The notes under the pieces: generated by a model
What the model was told of the DNA's origin: nothing
Seen by the model: the letters and a program-made list of their open reading frames with translations, nothing else
The model's database searches: none
From: Enterococcus viikkiensis
GTDB lineage: Bacteria > Bacillota > Bacilli > Lactobacillales > Enterococcaceae
NCBI RefSeq assembly: GCF_005405345.1
Contig: NZ_BJDW01000009.1
Span: 1-64,000, forward strand
Reading direction: 5' to 3'
DNA: 64,000 bases
Shown here: one piece after another, positions 35,942 through 46,740 of the stretch
Layout: each line of letters begins with the position of its first letter
Numbering within the stretch: position 1 is the stretch's first letter
Translations under genes and position numbers: made by a program

Positions 35942-37090
35942 ATGACACAATCTACATCAGCTTATATTCACATTCCATTCTGTGAACACATCTGTTACTA
36001 TTGCGACTTTAATAAAGTTTTTATTGAGGGGCAACCAGTCGATGATTATATAGAAGCATTATTAAAAGAAGCTCGGCTCGCACTGCTAAAAAATCCAGTC
36101 GAAGAAATGGCGACGGTTTATGTCGGCGGGGGTACGCCAACTTCTCTGAGCGCATCGCAATTGGATCGACTCTTAAGTGGACTACGGGAAATTTTGCCTT
36201 TTGATCAAGGCGAGTTCACGGTTGAAGCGAATCCTGGGGATCTTTCAGCGGACAAATTAACGGTTATGAAAAATTATGGGGTCAATCGTTTGTCCATGGG
36301 CGTGCAAACTTTTGATGATCGGTTGCTAAAAAAAATTGGACGAAAGCATACGGCACAAGATGTTTATGATACAATCCACTTATTAGAGGAAAAGGATTTT
36401 CGCAATGTGACGATTGATTTAATTTATGCGCTTCCTGGTCAAAGTTTAGAAAGTTTTCGTGATACGGTCGCAAAAGCATTAGCATTAGACCTGCCCCATT
36501 ATGCGTTGTATTCGTTGATTTTAGAAAATCAAACAATGTTTATGAATTGGGTACGCCGAGGGAAAATGCAGCTGCCGGAGCAAGAGATCGAAGCTCAAAT
36601 GTATTCGGAAACGATCGAAGCGATGGAAAAAGCCGGTAGAAAGCAATATGAAATTAGTAACTTTGCGACACCCGGCTTTGAAAGCAAGCACAATCTCGTT
36701 TACTGGAACAATCAAAATTATTTTGGTTTAGGTGCGGGTGCCAGCGGCTATCTAGGAAATCGGCGCTATAAAAATCGTGGCCCAATCCAGCATTATTTAA
36801 AAGCGTTAGCAGAGGACCAGTTACCGCTACTGGAGGAAGAAGTATTGACCCGTAAAGAACAGATTGAAGAAGAGCTTTTTCTCGGCTTAAGAAAAATTTT
36901 AGGAGTAGAAAAACGTGTTTTCGCTGAACGTTTTGGTCAGAGTTTAACAGAAGTTTATGGCCCAGTGATTGAGCAATTAAAGGCGCAAAATCTCTTAGTG
37001 GAGAGCGAGACAAGGGTTCATTTGACCAAGCAAGGATTGTTTCGAGGCAATGATGTTTTCCAAGAATTTTTACTGAACAAAAACGATTAG
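35942..37090 (+). CDS. hemW: HemW, radical SAM heme chaperone
   Basis: A 382-residue radical SAM protein of the oxygen-independent coproporphyrinogen oxidase-like group. The cluster motif is CEHICYYCDF (CxxxCxxC with Tyr before the last Cys and Phe after it), followed by VYVGGGTPTSL and GVQTFDDRLLKKIGRKH. HemW inserts heme into respiratory proteins; it is not a true HemN. AGAGGAATTAC sets ATG 35942, although the frame is open from 35876. In many Firmicutes it lies just upstream of hrcA, as here. Its stop codon is inside the first CIRCE element. Confidence 0.93.
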   Translation: MTQSTSAYIHIPFCEHICYYCDFNKVFIEGQPVDDYIEALLKEARLALLKNPVEEMATVYVGGGTPTSLSASQLDRLLSGLREILPFDQGEFTVEANPGDLSADKLTVMKNYGVNRLSMGVQTFDDRLLKKIGRKHTAQDVYDTIHLLEEKDFRNVTIDLIYALPGQSLESFRDTVAKALALDLPHYALYSLILENQTMFMNWVRRGKMQLPEQEIEAQMYSETIEAMEKAGRKQYEISNFATPGFESKHNLVYWNNQNYFGLGAGASGYLGNRRYKNRGPIQHYLKALAEDQLPLLEEEVLTRKEQIEEELFLGLRKILGVEKRVFAERFGQSLTEVYGPVIEQLKAQNLLVESETRVHLTKQGLFRGNDVFQEFLLNKND

Positions 37091-37113
37091 CACTCTTATG
37101 TCAAGAGTGCTAA
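37087..37113 (+). promoter_or_regulatory. CIRCE element 1, overlapping the hemW stop codon
   Basis: TTAGCACTC-N9-GAGTGCTAA, the exact HrcA operator consensus. Its first bases include the hemW stop (TAG 37088-37090), and TTTTTT follows, so it may also terminate hemW transcription. Confidence 0.93.
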
Positions 37114-37130
37114 TTTTTTGTATTTATTCC

Positions 37131-37195
37131 TTGACATCTTTAGCAGATGTGGTATATTAATAATCGAGTTAGCACTTAAAAAGAAAGAGTGCTAA
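37131..37195 (+). promoter_or_regulatory. heat-shock promoter and CIRCE element 2
   Basis: TTGACA (37131-37136), a 16-bp spacer and TATATT (37153-37158) form the sigma-A promoter of the hrcA operon. TTAGCACTT-N9-GAGTGCTAA (37169-37195) is a second HrcA operator with one mismatch, placed over the transcription start. Confidence 0.92.
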
Positions 37196-37211
37196 CTAAA
37201 GGATGAGAAGA

Positions 37212-38252
37212 ATGTTAACAGAAAGACAAAAACTGATTCTCAGCTTGATCATCCAAGACTTTACCAACACGGGGCAACCGGTTGGGTCAAAAAGGTTAAT
37301 GGAAGAAGGCGTAAAAGCAAGTTCCGCGACTATCCGCAATGATATGAAGGCTCTGGAGGAGCTTGGTCTGCTGGAGAAGACTCATTCTTCATCTGGACGA
37401 ATTCCTTCAATTTCTGGTTATCGGTATTATGTGGATCATTTACTAACGCCAGCGAAGGTGAGCAATCAAGAAGTAGATCAGATTCGCAGTTCGCTAAAAA
37501 AAGATATTCATGAGATTGATGATATCATTCAGCAATCTGCTAAAATGCTTTCTCAAGTTACGAGCTATACAGCGTTTTCCCTCGGTCCTGAAATGAAGGA
37601 TCGAACGTTGACCGGCTTTCGAATTGTGCCCTTGAATGATCGGCAGATTTTGGCGATCATCGTGACGGACAAAGGAAATGTGGAGAGCCAAGTGTTTCGC
37701 ATTCCGGAAAATGTTGCCAGTCAAGACTTAGAGAAGATGGTCCAGATCATTAATGATCGTTTAGTCGGACAGCCTTTAGTGAGCGTCTATCAGAAATTAA
37801 GAACAGAGATTCCTATGATCCTGCATCGCTATTTTCAAACCACTGAAGGGATCAGTCATTTGTTTGACGTCATTTTGAGCGATGCGTTTGAAGACAAGGT
37901 CTTTGTTAGTGGTCGGATGAATATTTTGAATTTTAATCCAGAACAGGACTTAAACCAAGTAAAATCAATGTACTCTTTAATGCAGAATTCCGATGAATTG
38001 ACGCAGCTTTTATTGCCGTCAGACAACAACATCCATGTTCGGATCGGCGCGGAACTCGGCAACGATTTGTTTGATCATTTAAGTATGATCCAGGCGAATT
38101 ATGAAATTCGCGGGCATGGCCGAGGAACGATCGCATTGTTAGGGCCAACATCGATGCCTTATTCAAAGGTCTTTGGTTTATTGGAAGTGTTTCGTTATGA
38201 GTTAACAAATGCATTGAATGATTATTATCGTTCGCTGGATTTGTATCATTAA
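37212..38252 (+). CDS. hrcA: HrcA, heat-inducible transcription repressor
   Basis: A 346-residue repressor that binds CIRCE and is kept active by the GroEL chaperonin. The N-terminal winged helix is visible ([16 protein letters not shown], then [10 protein letters not shown] and [20 protein letters not shown]) followed by [26 protein letters not shown] (37198-37203) favours ATG 37212; ATG 37203 is also in frame. It is the first gene of hrcA-grpE-dnaK and represses its own operon through the two CIRCE elements upstream. Confidence 0.95.
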   Translation: MLTERQKLILSLIIQDFTNTGQPVGSKRLMEEGVKASSATIRNDMKALEELGLLEKTHSSSGRIPSISGYRYYVDHLLTPAKVSNQEVDQIRSSLKKDIHEIDDIIQQSAKMLSQVTSYTAFSLGPEMKDRTLTGFRIVPLNDRQILAIIVTDKGNVESQVFRIPENVASQDLEKMVQIINDRLVGQPLVSVYQKLRTEIPMILHRYFQTTEGISHLFDVILSDAFEDKVFVSGRMNILNFNPEQDLNQVKSMYSLMQNSDELTQLLLPSDNNIHVRIGAELGNDLFDHLSMIQANYEIRGHGRGTIALLGPTSMPYSKVFGLLEVFRYELTNALNDYYRSLDLYH

Positions 38253-38281
38253 TAGGAGTTCTAAAAAGAAAGGAAGTACGC

Positions 38282-40710
<2,429 letters not shown>

Positions 40711-40723
40711 TTGATTCGTTGCT

Positions 40724-40755
40724 AAAGGCCAAAGTCATCACTTTGGCCTTTTTTC
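40724..40755 (+). terminator. Rho-independent terminator after dnaK
   Basis: AAAGGCCAAAG pairs with CTTTGGCCTTT around TCATCA, followed by TTTTT. Confidence 0.9.
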
Positions 40756-40859
40756 TTTCAAGGACAATCGTTCCTTTAGAAAAAATCTAAGAAGAGTATC
40801 GTATCGATTTTTTGTGTGATACAATACTAACGATTCTATGAAATTATGGAGGGAAGCCA

Positions 40860-42020
40860 ATGGCTACAAAACGAGATTATTACGAAGTCCTTGGAGTACA
40901 AAAAGGCGCTTCGGATGATGAAATAAAAAAGGCTTACCGCAAGCTTTCCAAACAATACCATCCAGATATCAATAAAGAACCTGACGCAGAAGAAAAGTTT
41001 AAAGAAATTTCTGAAGCCTATGAAATCCTAAGCGACGCACAAAAACGGGCGGCTTATGATCAATACGGTCATGCGGGAACCGATCCAAACTTTGGTGCTG
41101 GCGGAGCAGGTGGCTTTGGCGGTGCTGGTGGTTTTGGTGGAGCAGGCGGATTTGGGTTTGAAGATATTTTTGAATCTTTCTTTGGCGGCGGCGGTTCTCG
41201 TCAAGCCGATCCAAAAGCCCCAAGACAAGGTTCAGATCTACAATATTCCATTAACTTGGAATTTGAAGAAGCAATCTTTGGGGTTGAGAAGGATATCAAA
41301 TACAACCGTGAAGAAACGTGTCATACGTGTCACGGAAATGGGGCGAAACCAGGAACCGAACCAGAAGTCTGTCACAAATGTCATGGCGCTGGAACAATCA
41401 ATGTGGAACATCAAACGCCGCTTGGTCGTGTGATGAGCCGTCAAACTTGTGATGTTTGTCATGGTACAGGAAAAGAAATCAAAGATCCTTGTCCAACTTG
41501 TCATGGTACAGGTCATGAAAAACGCCCACATACAGTCAAGGTTAAAGTACCGGCTGGGGTAGAAGATGGACAACAAATGCGTTTAGCAGATCAAGGGGAA
41601 GCTGGCATCAACGGTGGCCCATACGGTGATCTTTATGTTGTCTTCAAGGTCAAAGAAAGTGATCTCTTCGATCGTGATGGCGCAGAAATCTATTACACGT
41701 TACCGTTAAGCTTTGTGCAGGCAGCGCTAGGGGATGAAATCAATATTCCAACCGTTCATGGTGATGTGAAATTGAAAGTCCCTGCTGGAACACAAACGGG
41801 TGCGAAGTTCAGATTGCGTGGTAAAGGTGCGCCAAGATTACGAGGCAATACCAACGGTGACCAACAAGTCACAGTAAGAATCATTACACCGAAAAACTTG
41901 AACGACAAGCAACGTGAAGCGCTACGAGCCTTTGCGGAAGCTGGCGGTCAAACGGTGAGTGAACAAAGAGAAGAAGGGTTCTTCGGAAAAATGAAGGATG
42001 CCTTTGGCGGGAAAAAATAA
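40860..42020 (+). CDS. dnaJ: DnaJ, Hsp40 cochaperone
   Basis: A 386-residue type I DnaJ that stimulates DnaK. It has a J domain with HPD ([11 protein letters not shown]), a Gly/Phe-rich linker (~75-115), four zinc-finger repeats ([32 protein letters not shown]) and two beta domains. GGAGGGAAGCCA precedes ATG 40860. It is separated from dnaK by a terminator and about 100 bp containing an AT-rich promoter-like region (GTATC and GATAC arms near 40800-40823) but no CIRCE. Confidence 0.97.
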   Translation: MATKRDYYEVLGVQKGASDDEIKKAYRKLSKQYHPDINKEPDAEEKFKEISEAYEILSDAQKRAAYDQYGHAGTDPNFGAGGAGGFGGAGGFGGAGGFGFEDIFESFFGGGGSRQADPKAPRQGSDLQYSINLEFEEAIFGVEKDIKYNREETCHTCHGNGAKPGTEPEVCHKCHGAGTINVEHQTPLGRVMSRQTCDVCHGTGKEIKDPCPTCHGTGHEKRPHTVKVKVPAGVEDGQQMRLADQGEAGINGGPYGDLYVVFKVKESDLFDRDGAEIYYTLPLSFVQAALGDEINIPTVHGDVKLKVPAGTQTGAKFRLRGKGAPRLRGNTNGDQQVTVRIITPKNLNDKQREALRAFAEAGGQTVSEQREEGFFGKMKDAFGGKK

Positions 42021-42023
42021 TCT

Positions 42024-42065
42024 TAGTGGTTCAATCAATTCAGTGTTGATTGAACCACTTTTTTC
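42024..42065 (+). terminator. Rho-independent terminator after dnaJ
   Basis: AGTGGTTCAATCAA pairs with TTGATTGAACCACT around a 7-nt loop, followed by TTTTT. Confidence 0.9.
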
Positions 42066-42112
42066 GTTTACTTCTTAATTAAGAAGAGAATAAGAGTCGA
42101 AGGATGAGGTAC

Positions 42113-42226
42113 ATGGATAAGCTAAGCAAGTTATTTGATCGTATAGCGAGAGACATGTTGCATGATGTTATCGCTGGTGGGCTGACTGAACCCAATGGAC
42201 TTCTTCGAACAGTAGATTTTAATTGA
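42113..42226 (+). CDS. small ORF of 37 residues, unknown
   Basis: A short frame from ATG 42113 after AAGGATGAGG. The product starts MDKLSKLFDRIARDMLHD, with an amphipathic helix-like beginning, and ends LLRTVDFN. Its TGA (42224-42226) overlaps a TTG start of a second frame in the -1 register. It may be a small gene, the first part of a frameshifted gene, or a remnant. Confidence 0.35.
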   Translation: MDKLSKLFDRIARDMLHDVIAGGLTEPNGLLRTVDFN

Positions 42227-42408
42227 GTTTTGTAGATAACGGCAAGTTGTCTACAAAATTATTAGGTAAGCAAATTGTTGAAGATGCAATGATTCATCAT
42301 CTACCGAAGTACCTGCCGCTCTATATTAAGGAGAGTGATTGGCGTCACGCGAGCGATTTTGAAACTGGACGTTCATGGACAAAGAGATTGTGGCAATGGA
42401 TGCTATGA
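42223..42408 (+). CDS. small ORF of 61 residues overlapping the preceding one, unknown
   Basis: The frame starts at TTG 42223, sharing TTGA with the stop of the previous small ORF, and lies in the -1 frame relative to it. The product (KQIVEDAMIHHLPKYLPLY, then WTKRLWQWML) has natural-looking composition and is Trp-rich at its end. A 9-bp perfect stem (42228-42236 with 42250-42258) starts 1 nt after the stop. Family not recognised; may be the second half of one gene, by frameshift or mutation. Confidence 0.35.
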   Translation: MSFVDNGKLSTKLLGKQIVEDAMIHHLPKYLPLYIKESDWRHASDFETGRSWTKRLWQWML

Positions 42409-42440
42409 TCTTTTTTTTGTTTCAAAAAGAGCAATCAAAA

Positions 42441-42464
42441 AGCAGCTTCTTTTCAGAAGCTGCT
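42441..42464 (-). terminator. terminator of the minus-strand mprF operon
   Basis: AGCAGCTTCT and AGAAGCTGCT form a perfect 10-bp stem around TTTC. On the minus strand a run of T follows (complement of AAAA at 42437-42440). The hairpin begins at the mprF stop codon. Confidence 0.8.
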
Positions 42465-45042
42465 ACTCTTTAAACAGGAATCGGCGAATGCCGCTGTATT
42501 TTTTTTCTTCTTGGATCGGCGCATTGTCGGTGATTAAAAGAGCAATCATAACGAAACCAATCCAGCTGTCACGAGAATAAAGGACATATTCCGGCAGCCA
42601 CTCAGTCGCGTATTTGTCTTTGTATTCCTTCAAACCGCCGAAAGAGTAAAAACGGGAGCCAAAATTATAAACGAGATAAGCGATCCGTTCTTGGGTAAAA
42701 CTTTTTCGTTGTGTACCAACATTGGCCAATGGGGCCATGCCTAGATCGAAATATTCCAAGCCTTCCTCATCCCGCATATATTGAAATAAGTTGATAAATA
42801 GGAAATCCATCGTCCCGCTAGGTGCTTTATCTGGATCGTGACGCATCAGATCGATCGTTCCTAATTTTTCGGTGTACGTCGGCATGAAGTTGGCAAAAGC
42901 GACGATCTCCGAATCACTATTTTTAATGACGGCGATGGGCGCTCGCTGTAAATAATCTTCTGTGAAGAAACCTAAGGAAAAACCTTTTTCTTTGCGGCCG
43001 TTCAACCATTTATCGGAAACAGTTTGTAAGCTTTGCATGGTTTCTGCTGAGAAAGGTGGCTTGATCACATCGAATTGATAGCCTTCTTTCAAGGCTTTGT
43101 TTACACTGGCGCGTTGGCCTTTCATCTTTTTCCCACTGGTGGTAAAAGTCGATAGATAAACATGGGCACGCTCGCCGAATTTGATGAAGTCATAGCCGAA
43201 TTCGTGTAGGATCATCACCATTTCTTCGCTGTTTTCGTAAAAGACCGGCAAATAATTGTAGCGATCAACTTCATTAATCAGCGCTTCAGTGGCGGCCTCA
43301 AAGTCACTATTTTTTCCTGATGGATCACCCATGACTAAGATCTTATTATTAAAGGTCGATAGTTGGAAGAAGACCGTATCTTCTTCACCGTCGTTGTAAT
43401 AAAAAACTTTCTTGTCCTTAAGGAAAACTAGTTGGCTATCAGGATTTCCTCCGTGATTCGTTAAAATATGTTGAACCCGCGCTTCATCCAAAGGGTCACC
43501 AATTTGAACCCGTTTATTTTTCAAGAAACGGACAAACAATAAAATAATAAAGGACACGATCAAGATAGCGACAAAGCCTACGATCCAAATTTGTTCGCTA
43601 GGGAATAAGAAAAACTCTGGTAAATGATGACGATGATGAATATTAGGACTGTTATAGACACCGATGATGATATAGAGGATCGCTAAGCCCCCCATGATCG
43701 CTCCGTCGATTGTCAACCATTCCGCAGAATAGACCAGCTGTTCTCGGAACAATTCATTTTTAGAAAAAATAACAAAAATCAGTAGCAAAGCTAAAAAGAA
43801 GCCAGTGGAAAGTCGGAATCCGGCTAATAAGGAATACAAGAAAGTCAGGGTCAAGACGATGATTGAGGGGATGTATACACGGCGTACCCGAGCAGCAACC
43901 CCGCGACCTGAGACAATCAATAAGAAACCTAACAAAATTGCTGGGAAAACAACGATTACTCGTGAGCGAATCGGATTCAGATGTTCTAAGAAAGGCATTT
44001 TGATAAAGGCTTCTGGAATTGTTGCGGATAGAACTAACATGATTCCAGTAAAATATAGAAAGAACGTTTCAAATTTGTGAACCAATTCTTTTAACAAACT
44101 AATTGGGATGCCGCTGTATCGCAGATTGATCGTGGATCCCAAATTTTTGAAGAAGAACACTAGTCCAATCGCGAAAGGCACCAGATAGTAAAAAAGTCGG
44201 AATAGCAACAACCAAGCGACAACTGTCTCACGTGGAGTGCCAAGAGCAGATAGGCCGATGATCATCATGAGATCAAAACTACCTAATTCTCCTGGGATCA
44301 TCGAAACAATCCCAATCACAGTCGCGGCGATAAACAAAGGAACCGTATCGCGAATATTTACGTGGATCCCCATCAATAAACCAGTCGCGATAAAACTGAG
44401 AAGAACACCTGTCCACTCAAGAAAAGAGGTGGCGATTAGTTGTAAACGGTGTGAACTTTTCAAGTCGCCTAAGTATTCTCCCTTGCCAAAAAGACTCAGA
44501 CAAAAGATGATAGGGAAATACAACCCACCGCCAACCAACCAGATCCAATATTGTCGCAGAAATTGATTGTGGTCATCAAAAATAACTAAGAAAAAGGAAA
44601 TCAACGCGTAAATCGACAAGCCAGACATGGTGAATACAAGAATTTTTGATAAAGCCTGTAGCACTTTTTTTCCTGAGGTTTTTTTACCGTAAAATTCTGA
44701 CCGTAGTCCAGCGCTGACGAAACCGCCGAAACCTACGATATTATTCAAGGTGTTGATCAGCCAGCTTGTTTCAAAGACAAAAAGCTTTTTAGGCTTTTGC
44801 TCTAGAATTTGATTCAACGTAAAGTCGTAGCCGATCATAGGAATAATTGAAACGAGGCCGATGAGTGCCATTAATAAAATATTGCCAACGCTGATTCGAC
44901 TAAAAATTGTGGACAGTTGATCAATAGAAATCGTCTTTGCTACGTTGGAAAGTTCGAAAATAACGATCACGATAACGGAAATTAAAAAAATCGTTTTAAG
45001 CTTATTTAAATGAACTTTAAACCATTCGATGAACTTACCCAT
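42463..45042 (-). CDS. mprF: MprF, phosphatidylglycerol lysyltransferase/flippase
   Basis: An 859-residue bifunctional membrane protein. The N-terminal ~520 residues contain some 14 membrane segments (flippase domain, with GFGGFVSAGLRSEFYGKK and PGELGSFDLMMIIGLSALG). The C-terminal ~330 residues are the cytosolic synthase (DUF2156, GNAT-like fold: KGQRASVNKALKEGY, DLMRHDPDKAPSGTMDFLF and YFDLGMAPLAN). It adds lysine or another aminoacyl group from tRNA to phosphatidylglycerol and moves it outwards, lowering the negative surface charge and so sensitivity to cationic peptides. GAAGGAGTG precedes the start; the hydrolase gene upstream is coupled by TAATG. Confidence 0.95.
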   Translation of the reverse strand: MGKFIEWFKVHLNKLKTIFLISVIVIVIFELSNVAKTISIDQLSTIFSRISVGNILLMALIGLVSIIPMIGYDFTLNQILEQKPKKLFVFETSWLINTLNNIVGFGGFVSAGLRSEFYGKKTSGKKVLQALSKILVFTMSGLSIYALISFFLVIFDDHNQFLRQYWIWLVGGGLYFPIIFCLSLFGKGEYLGDLKSSHRLQLIATSFLEWTGVLLSFIATGLLMGIHVNIRDTVPLFIAATVIGIVSMIPGELGSFDLMMIIGLSALGTPRETVVAWLLLFRLFYYLVPFAIGLVFFFKNLGSTINLRYSGIPISLLKELVHKFETFFLYFTGIMLVLSATIPEAFIKMPFLEHLNPIRSRVIVVFPAILLGFLLIVSGRGVAARVRRVYIPSIIVLTLTFLYSLLAGFRLSTGFFLALLLIFVIFSKNELFREQLVYSAEWLTIDGAIMGGLAILYIIIGVYNSPNIHHRHHLPEFFLFPSEQIWIVGFVAILIVSFIILLFVRFLKNKRVQIGDPLDEARVQHILTNHGGNPDSQLVFLKDKKVFYYNDGEEDTVFFQLSTFNNKILVMGDPSGKNSDFEAATEALINEVDRYNYLPVFYENSEEMVMILHEFGYDFIKFGERAHVYLSTFTTSGKKMKGQRASVNKALKEGYQFDVIKPPFSAETMQSLQTVSDKWLNGRKEKGFSLGFFTEDYLQRAPIAVIKNSDSEIVAFANFMPTYTEKLGTIDLMRHDPDKAPSGTMDFLFINLFQYMRDEEGLEYFDLGMAPLANVGTQRKSFTQERIAYLVYNFGSRFYSFGGLKEYKDKYATEWLPEYVLYSRDSWIGFVMIALLITDNAPIQEEKKYSGIRRFLFKE

Positions 45043-45773
45043 TAGATCACTCCTTCGTTGTCTAAAAGAAATTGTAAAACTTCTTGGTTGAATCGTTTAG
45101 GATTGCGTCGTGCAAACATATGCCCCTGACCAGAAACGATCGCAAAGCTTGCTCCTGGGATTGACCGGGCGATATACATCGAATGCTGGGTTTTAATCGA
45201 GTCATGCTTGCCTACAATAACTAGTGTTGGTGCTTTGATTTGATTCAAATCTTCCGTAGTCAAACCGATATCATGGAAAAGCAAACGCAAGATTGGCAAG
45301 AAGTTCCGCATACCGGTATCAATAAAGGCGCCGATCCAAACAATGGCATATTGGATATAACTTAATAAATGTGGGAGCACTCGCACGCCGCTTGGGACAG
45401 TATTTCCGGCATTTAAAATTAAGTGATCGACCTTTTCGGGATACCTTCGAGCGAAAACCATTGCTAAATTTGCGCCATCACTAAATCCCAGCAGATCAGC
45501 CTGCTGGATCTCTTCTTGGTCCATAATGGTTGCCAAGTCGTCTGCCATGACTTGGAAGCTCGTTTCTTTTTGCGTATTTGTAGACCGCCCGTGTCCACGG
45601 CTGTCTACAACGAAAACATTAAAATGTTTGCTAAAGCTGTTTAATTGTTTTGAAAAATATTTTCCACTGCCACCGTTGCCGTGGAGTAAGAATAGCGCCG
45701 GCCCTTGCCCGTATTTTTCATAGTATATTTCCGAGCCGTCACTCATATGTGCCGTTTTCTTTTCGTTTCTCAC
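45042..45773 (-). CDS. alpha/beta hydrolase coupled to mprF
   Basis: A cytoplasmic alpha/beta hydrolase of 243 residues. The nucleophile elbow is LLGFSDGANLAM (Ser), the acid VGKHDSIKTQH (Asp), the base GQGHMFARR (His) and the oxyanion motif LLHGNGGSG. AGGTGATC favours GTG 45773 as start; the frame is open to 45794. Its stop overlaps the mprF start by 1 nt, so both are co-translated. An intracellular esterase next to the aminoacyl-lipid synthase might act on the modified lipid, but this is only a guess from position. Confidence 0.83.
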   Translation of the reverse strand: MRNEKKTAHMSDGSEIYYEKYGQGPALFLLHGNGGSGKYFSKQLNSFSKHFNVFVVDSRGHGRSTNTQKETSFQVMADDLATIMDQEEIQQADLLGFSDGANLAMVFARRYPEKVDHLILNAGNTVPSGVRVLPHLLSYIQYAIVWIGAFIDTGMRNFLPILRLLFHDIGLTTEDLNQIKAPTLVIVGKHDSIKTQHSMYIARSIPGASFAIVSGQGHMFARRNPKRFNQEVLQFLLDNEGVI

Positions 45774-45956
45774 AAGATCACCTACCGATAACAAGTATAC
45801 CGATTTTTCCGAATATTTCCCATTAATATAATCAAATGAAAAAATGAAAACTTTAGAATGATTAATTTAATATAAAACTGATCGATTTCTCTTTCAAAGT
45901 TTCAAGGTGTTCTTGTAGTATGGAGAAAGAAAAAAAGAGATGGTTGGGCAGATTTT

Positions 45957-46592
45957 ATGTTGAGATTAATCGGGAAAACATTAAAAATAATCGTAATACT
46001 AGCAGTTTTCGTCATCCTTGTAGTTGGCGGGAGTTTTGCAGTACGAACATATAAACAGACAAAAGTCGTCAATAGCTATCGCCCGGAGGTTCAGAAATTG
46101 GCGGACCAGAAGGGTGTAGGAGCATACACGGATGTTATTTTAGGGATCATGTATACGGAGTCTAAAGGCAAAGGGATTGATCTGATGCAAAGTTCGGAAA
46201 GTGCATATGGCACTCGTGGAAAAATCAGTAGTCAACAAGAAAGCATTGAAAGTGGCGTGAAGCATTTTTCGGAAAGTTATCAACAAGCCAAAGCGGCGGG
46301 GTGCGACTTAAACACGGCGATTCAGGCTTATAATTATGGAACAAATTATATTCAATATGTTAAAGAACGCGGCGGTAAAAATACGGTAGAGCTGGCGGAA
46401 ACTTATTCTCGGGATGTCTTATCACCAGGATATGGCAATAATCAGCAACAAATGTATCGCTACATGCAAGTCCAATCGGTCTTGTATAATGGCGGCTATC
46501 TTTACCAAAATGGCGGCAATATGTTTTACGCCGAAATGGTCCAAATGAACAAGCAATTTTTAACGCTTTTTCAACGGCTTCAAAAGGGATAA
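45957..46592 (+). CDS. membrane-anchored lysozyme-like protein
   Basis: A 211-residue protein with an N-terminal membrane anchor (IIVILAVFVILVVGGSF) and an extracellular lysozyme-like/GH23-type domain. The likely catalytic Glu lies in IMYTESKGKGIDLMQSSES; further conserved parts are AIQAYNYGTNYIQYV and SPGYGNNQQQMYRYM. Proteins of this type cleave peptidoglycan glycan strands in cell-wall remodelling or conjugation; this copy is chromosomal and without conjugation genes around. It is divergent from the mprF operon and its ribosome site is weak. Confidence 0.83.
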   Translation: MLRLIGKTLKIIVILAVFVILVVGGSFAVRTYKQTKVVNSYRPEVQKLADQKGVGAYTDVILGIMYTESKGKGIDLMQSSESAYGTRGKISSQQESIESGVKHFSESYQQAKAAGCDLNTAIQAYNYGTNYIQYVKERGGKNTVELAETYSRDVLSPGYGNNQQQMYRYMQVQSVLYNGGYLYQNGGNMFYAEMVQMNKQFLTLFQRLQKG

Positions 46593-46609
46593 AAGTATAA
46601 GCGGAAAGC

Positions 46610-46637
46610 TTGTAATAATAAAGAAATATGCTAAAAT
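46610..46637 (+). promoter_or_regulatory. promoter of the dnaG-rpoD operon
   Basis: TTGTAA (46610-46615), a 16-bp spacer and TAAAAT (46632-46637) form a sigma-A type promoter about 100 bp upstream of dnaG. Confidence 0.55.
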
Positions 46638-46666
46638 GATAACTGTATAAGTTCGTCTAAAAAAAT

Positions 46667-46702
46667 CGCGCTGATTAAAGAAAGAATTAGGGCGTTTTTT
46701 TA
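46667..46702 (+). terminator. attenuator-like hairpin in the dnaG leader
   Basis: CGCGCTGATT can pair imperfectly with AATTAGGGCG, followed by seven T. It lies between the promoter and the dnaG ribosome site, so it could reduce read-through. The stem has mismatches. Confidence 0.35.
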
Positions 46703-46740
46703 CGGCTGTTATCATATTTTTTGGGAATTGGGGTGAGGTT

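Noticed and set aside
42335-42580. 81-codon plus-strand frame after dnaJ
   Set aside because: It enters the mprF gene antisense and crosses the mprF terminator hairpin; no ribosome site.
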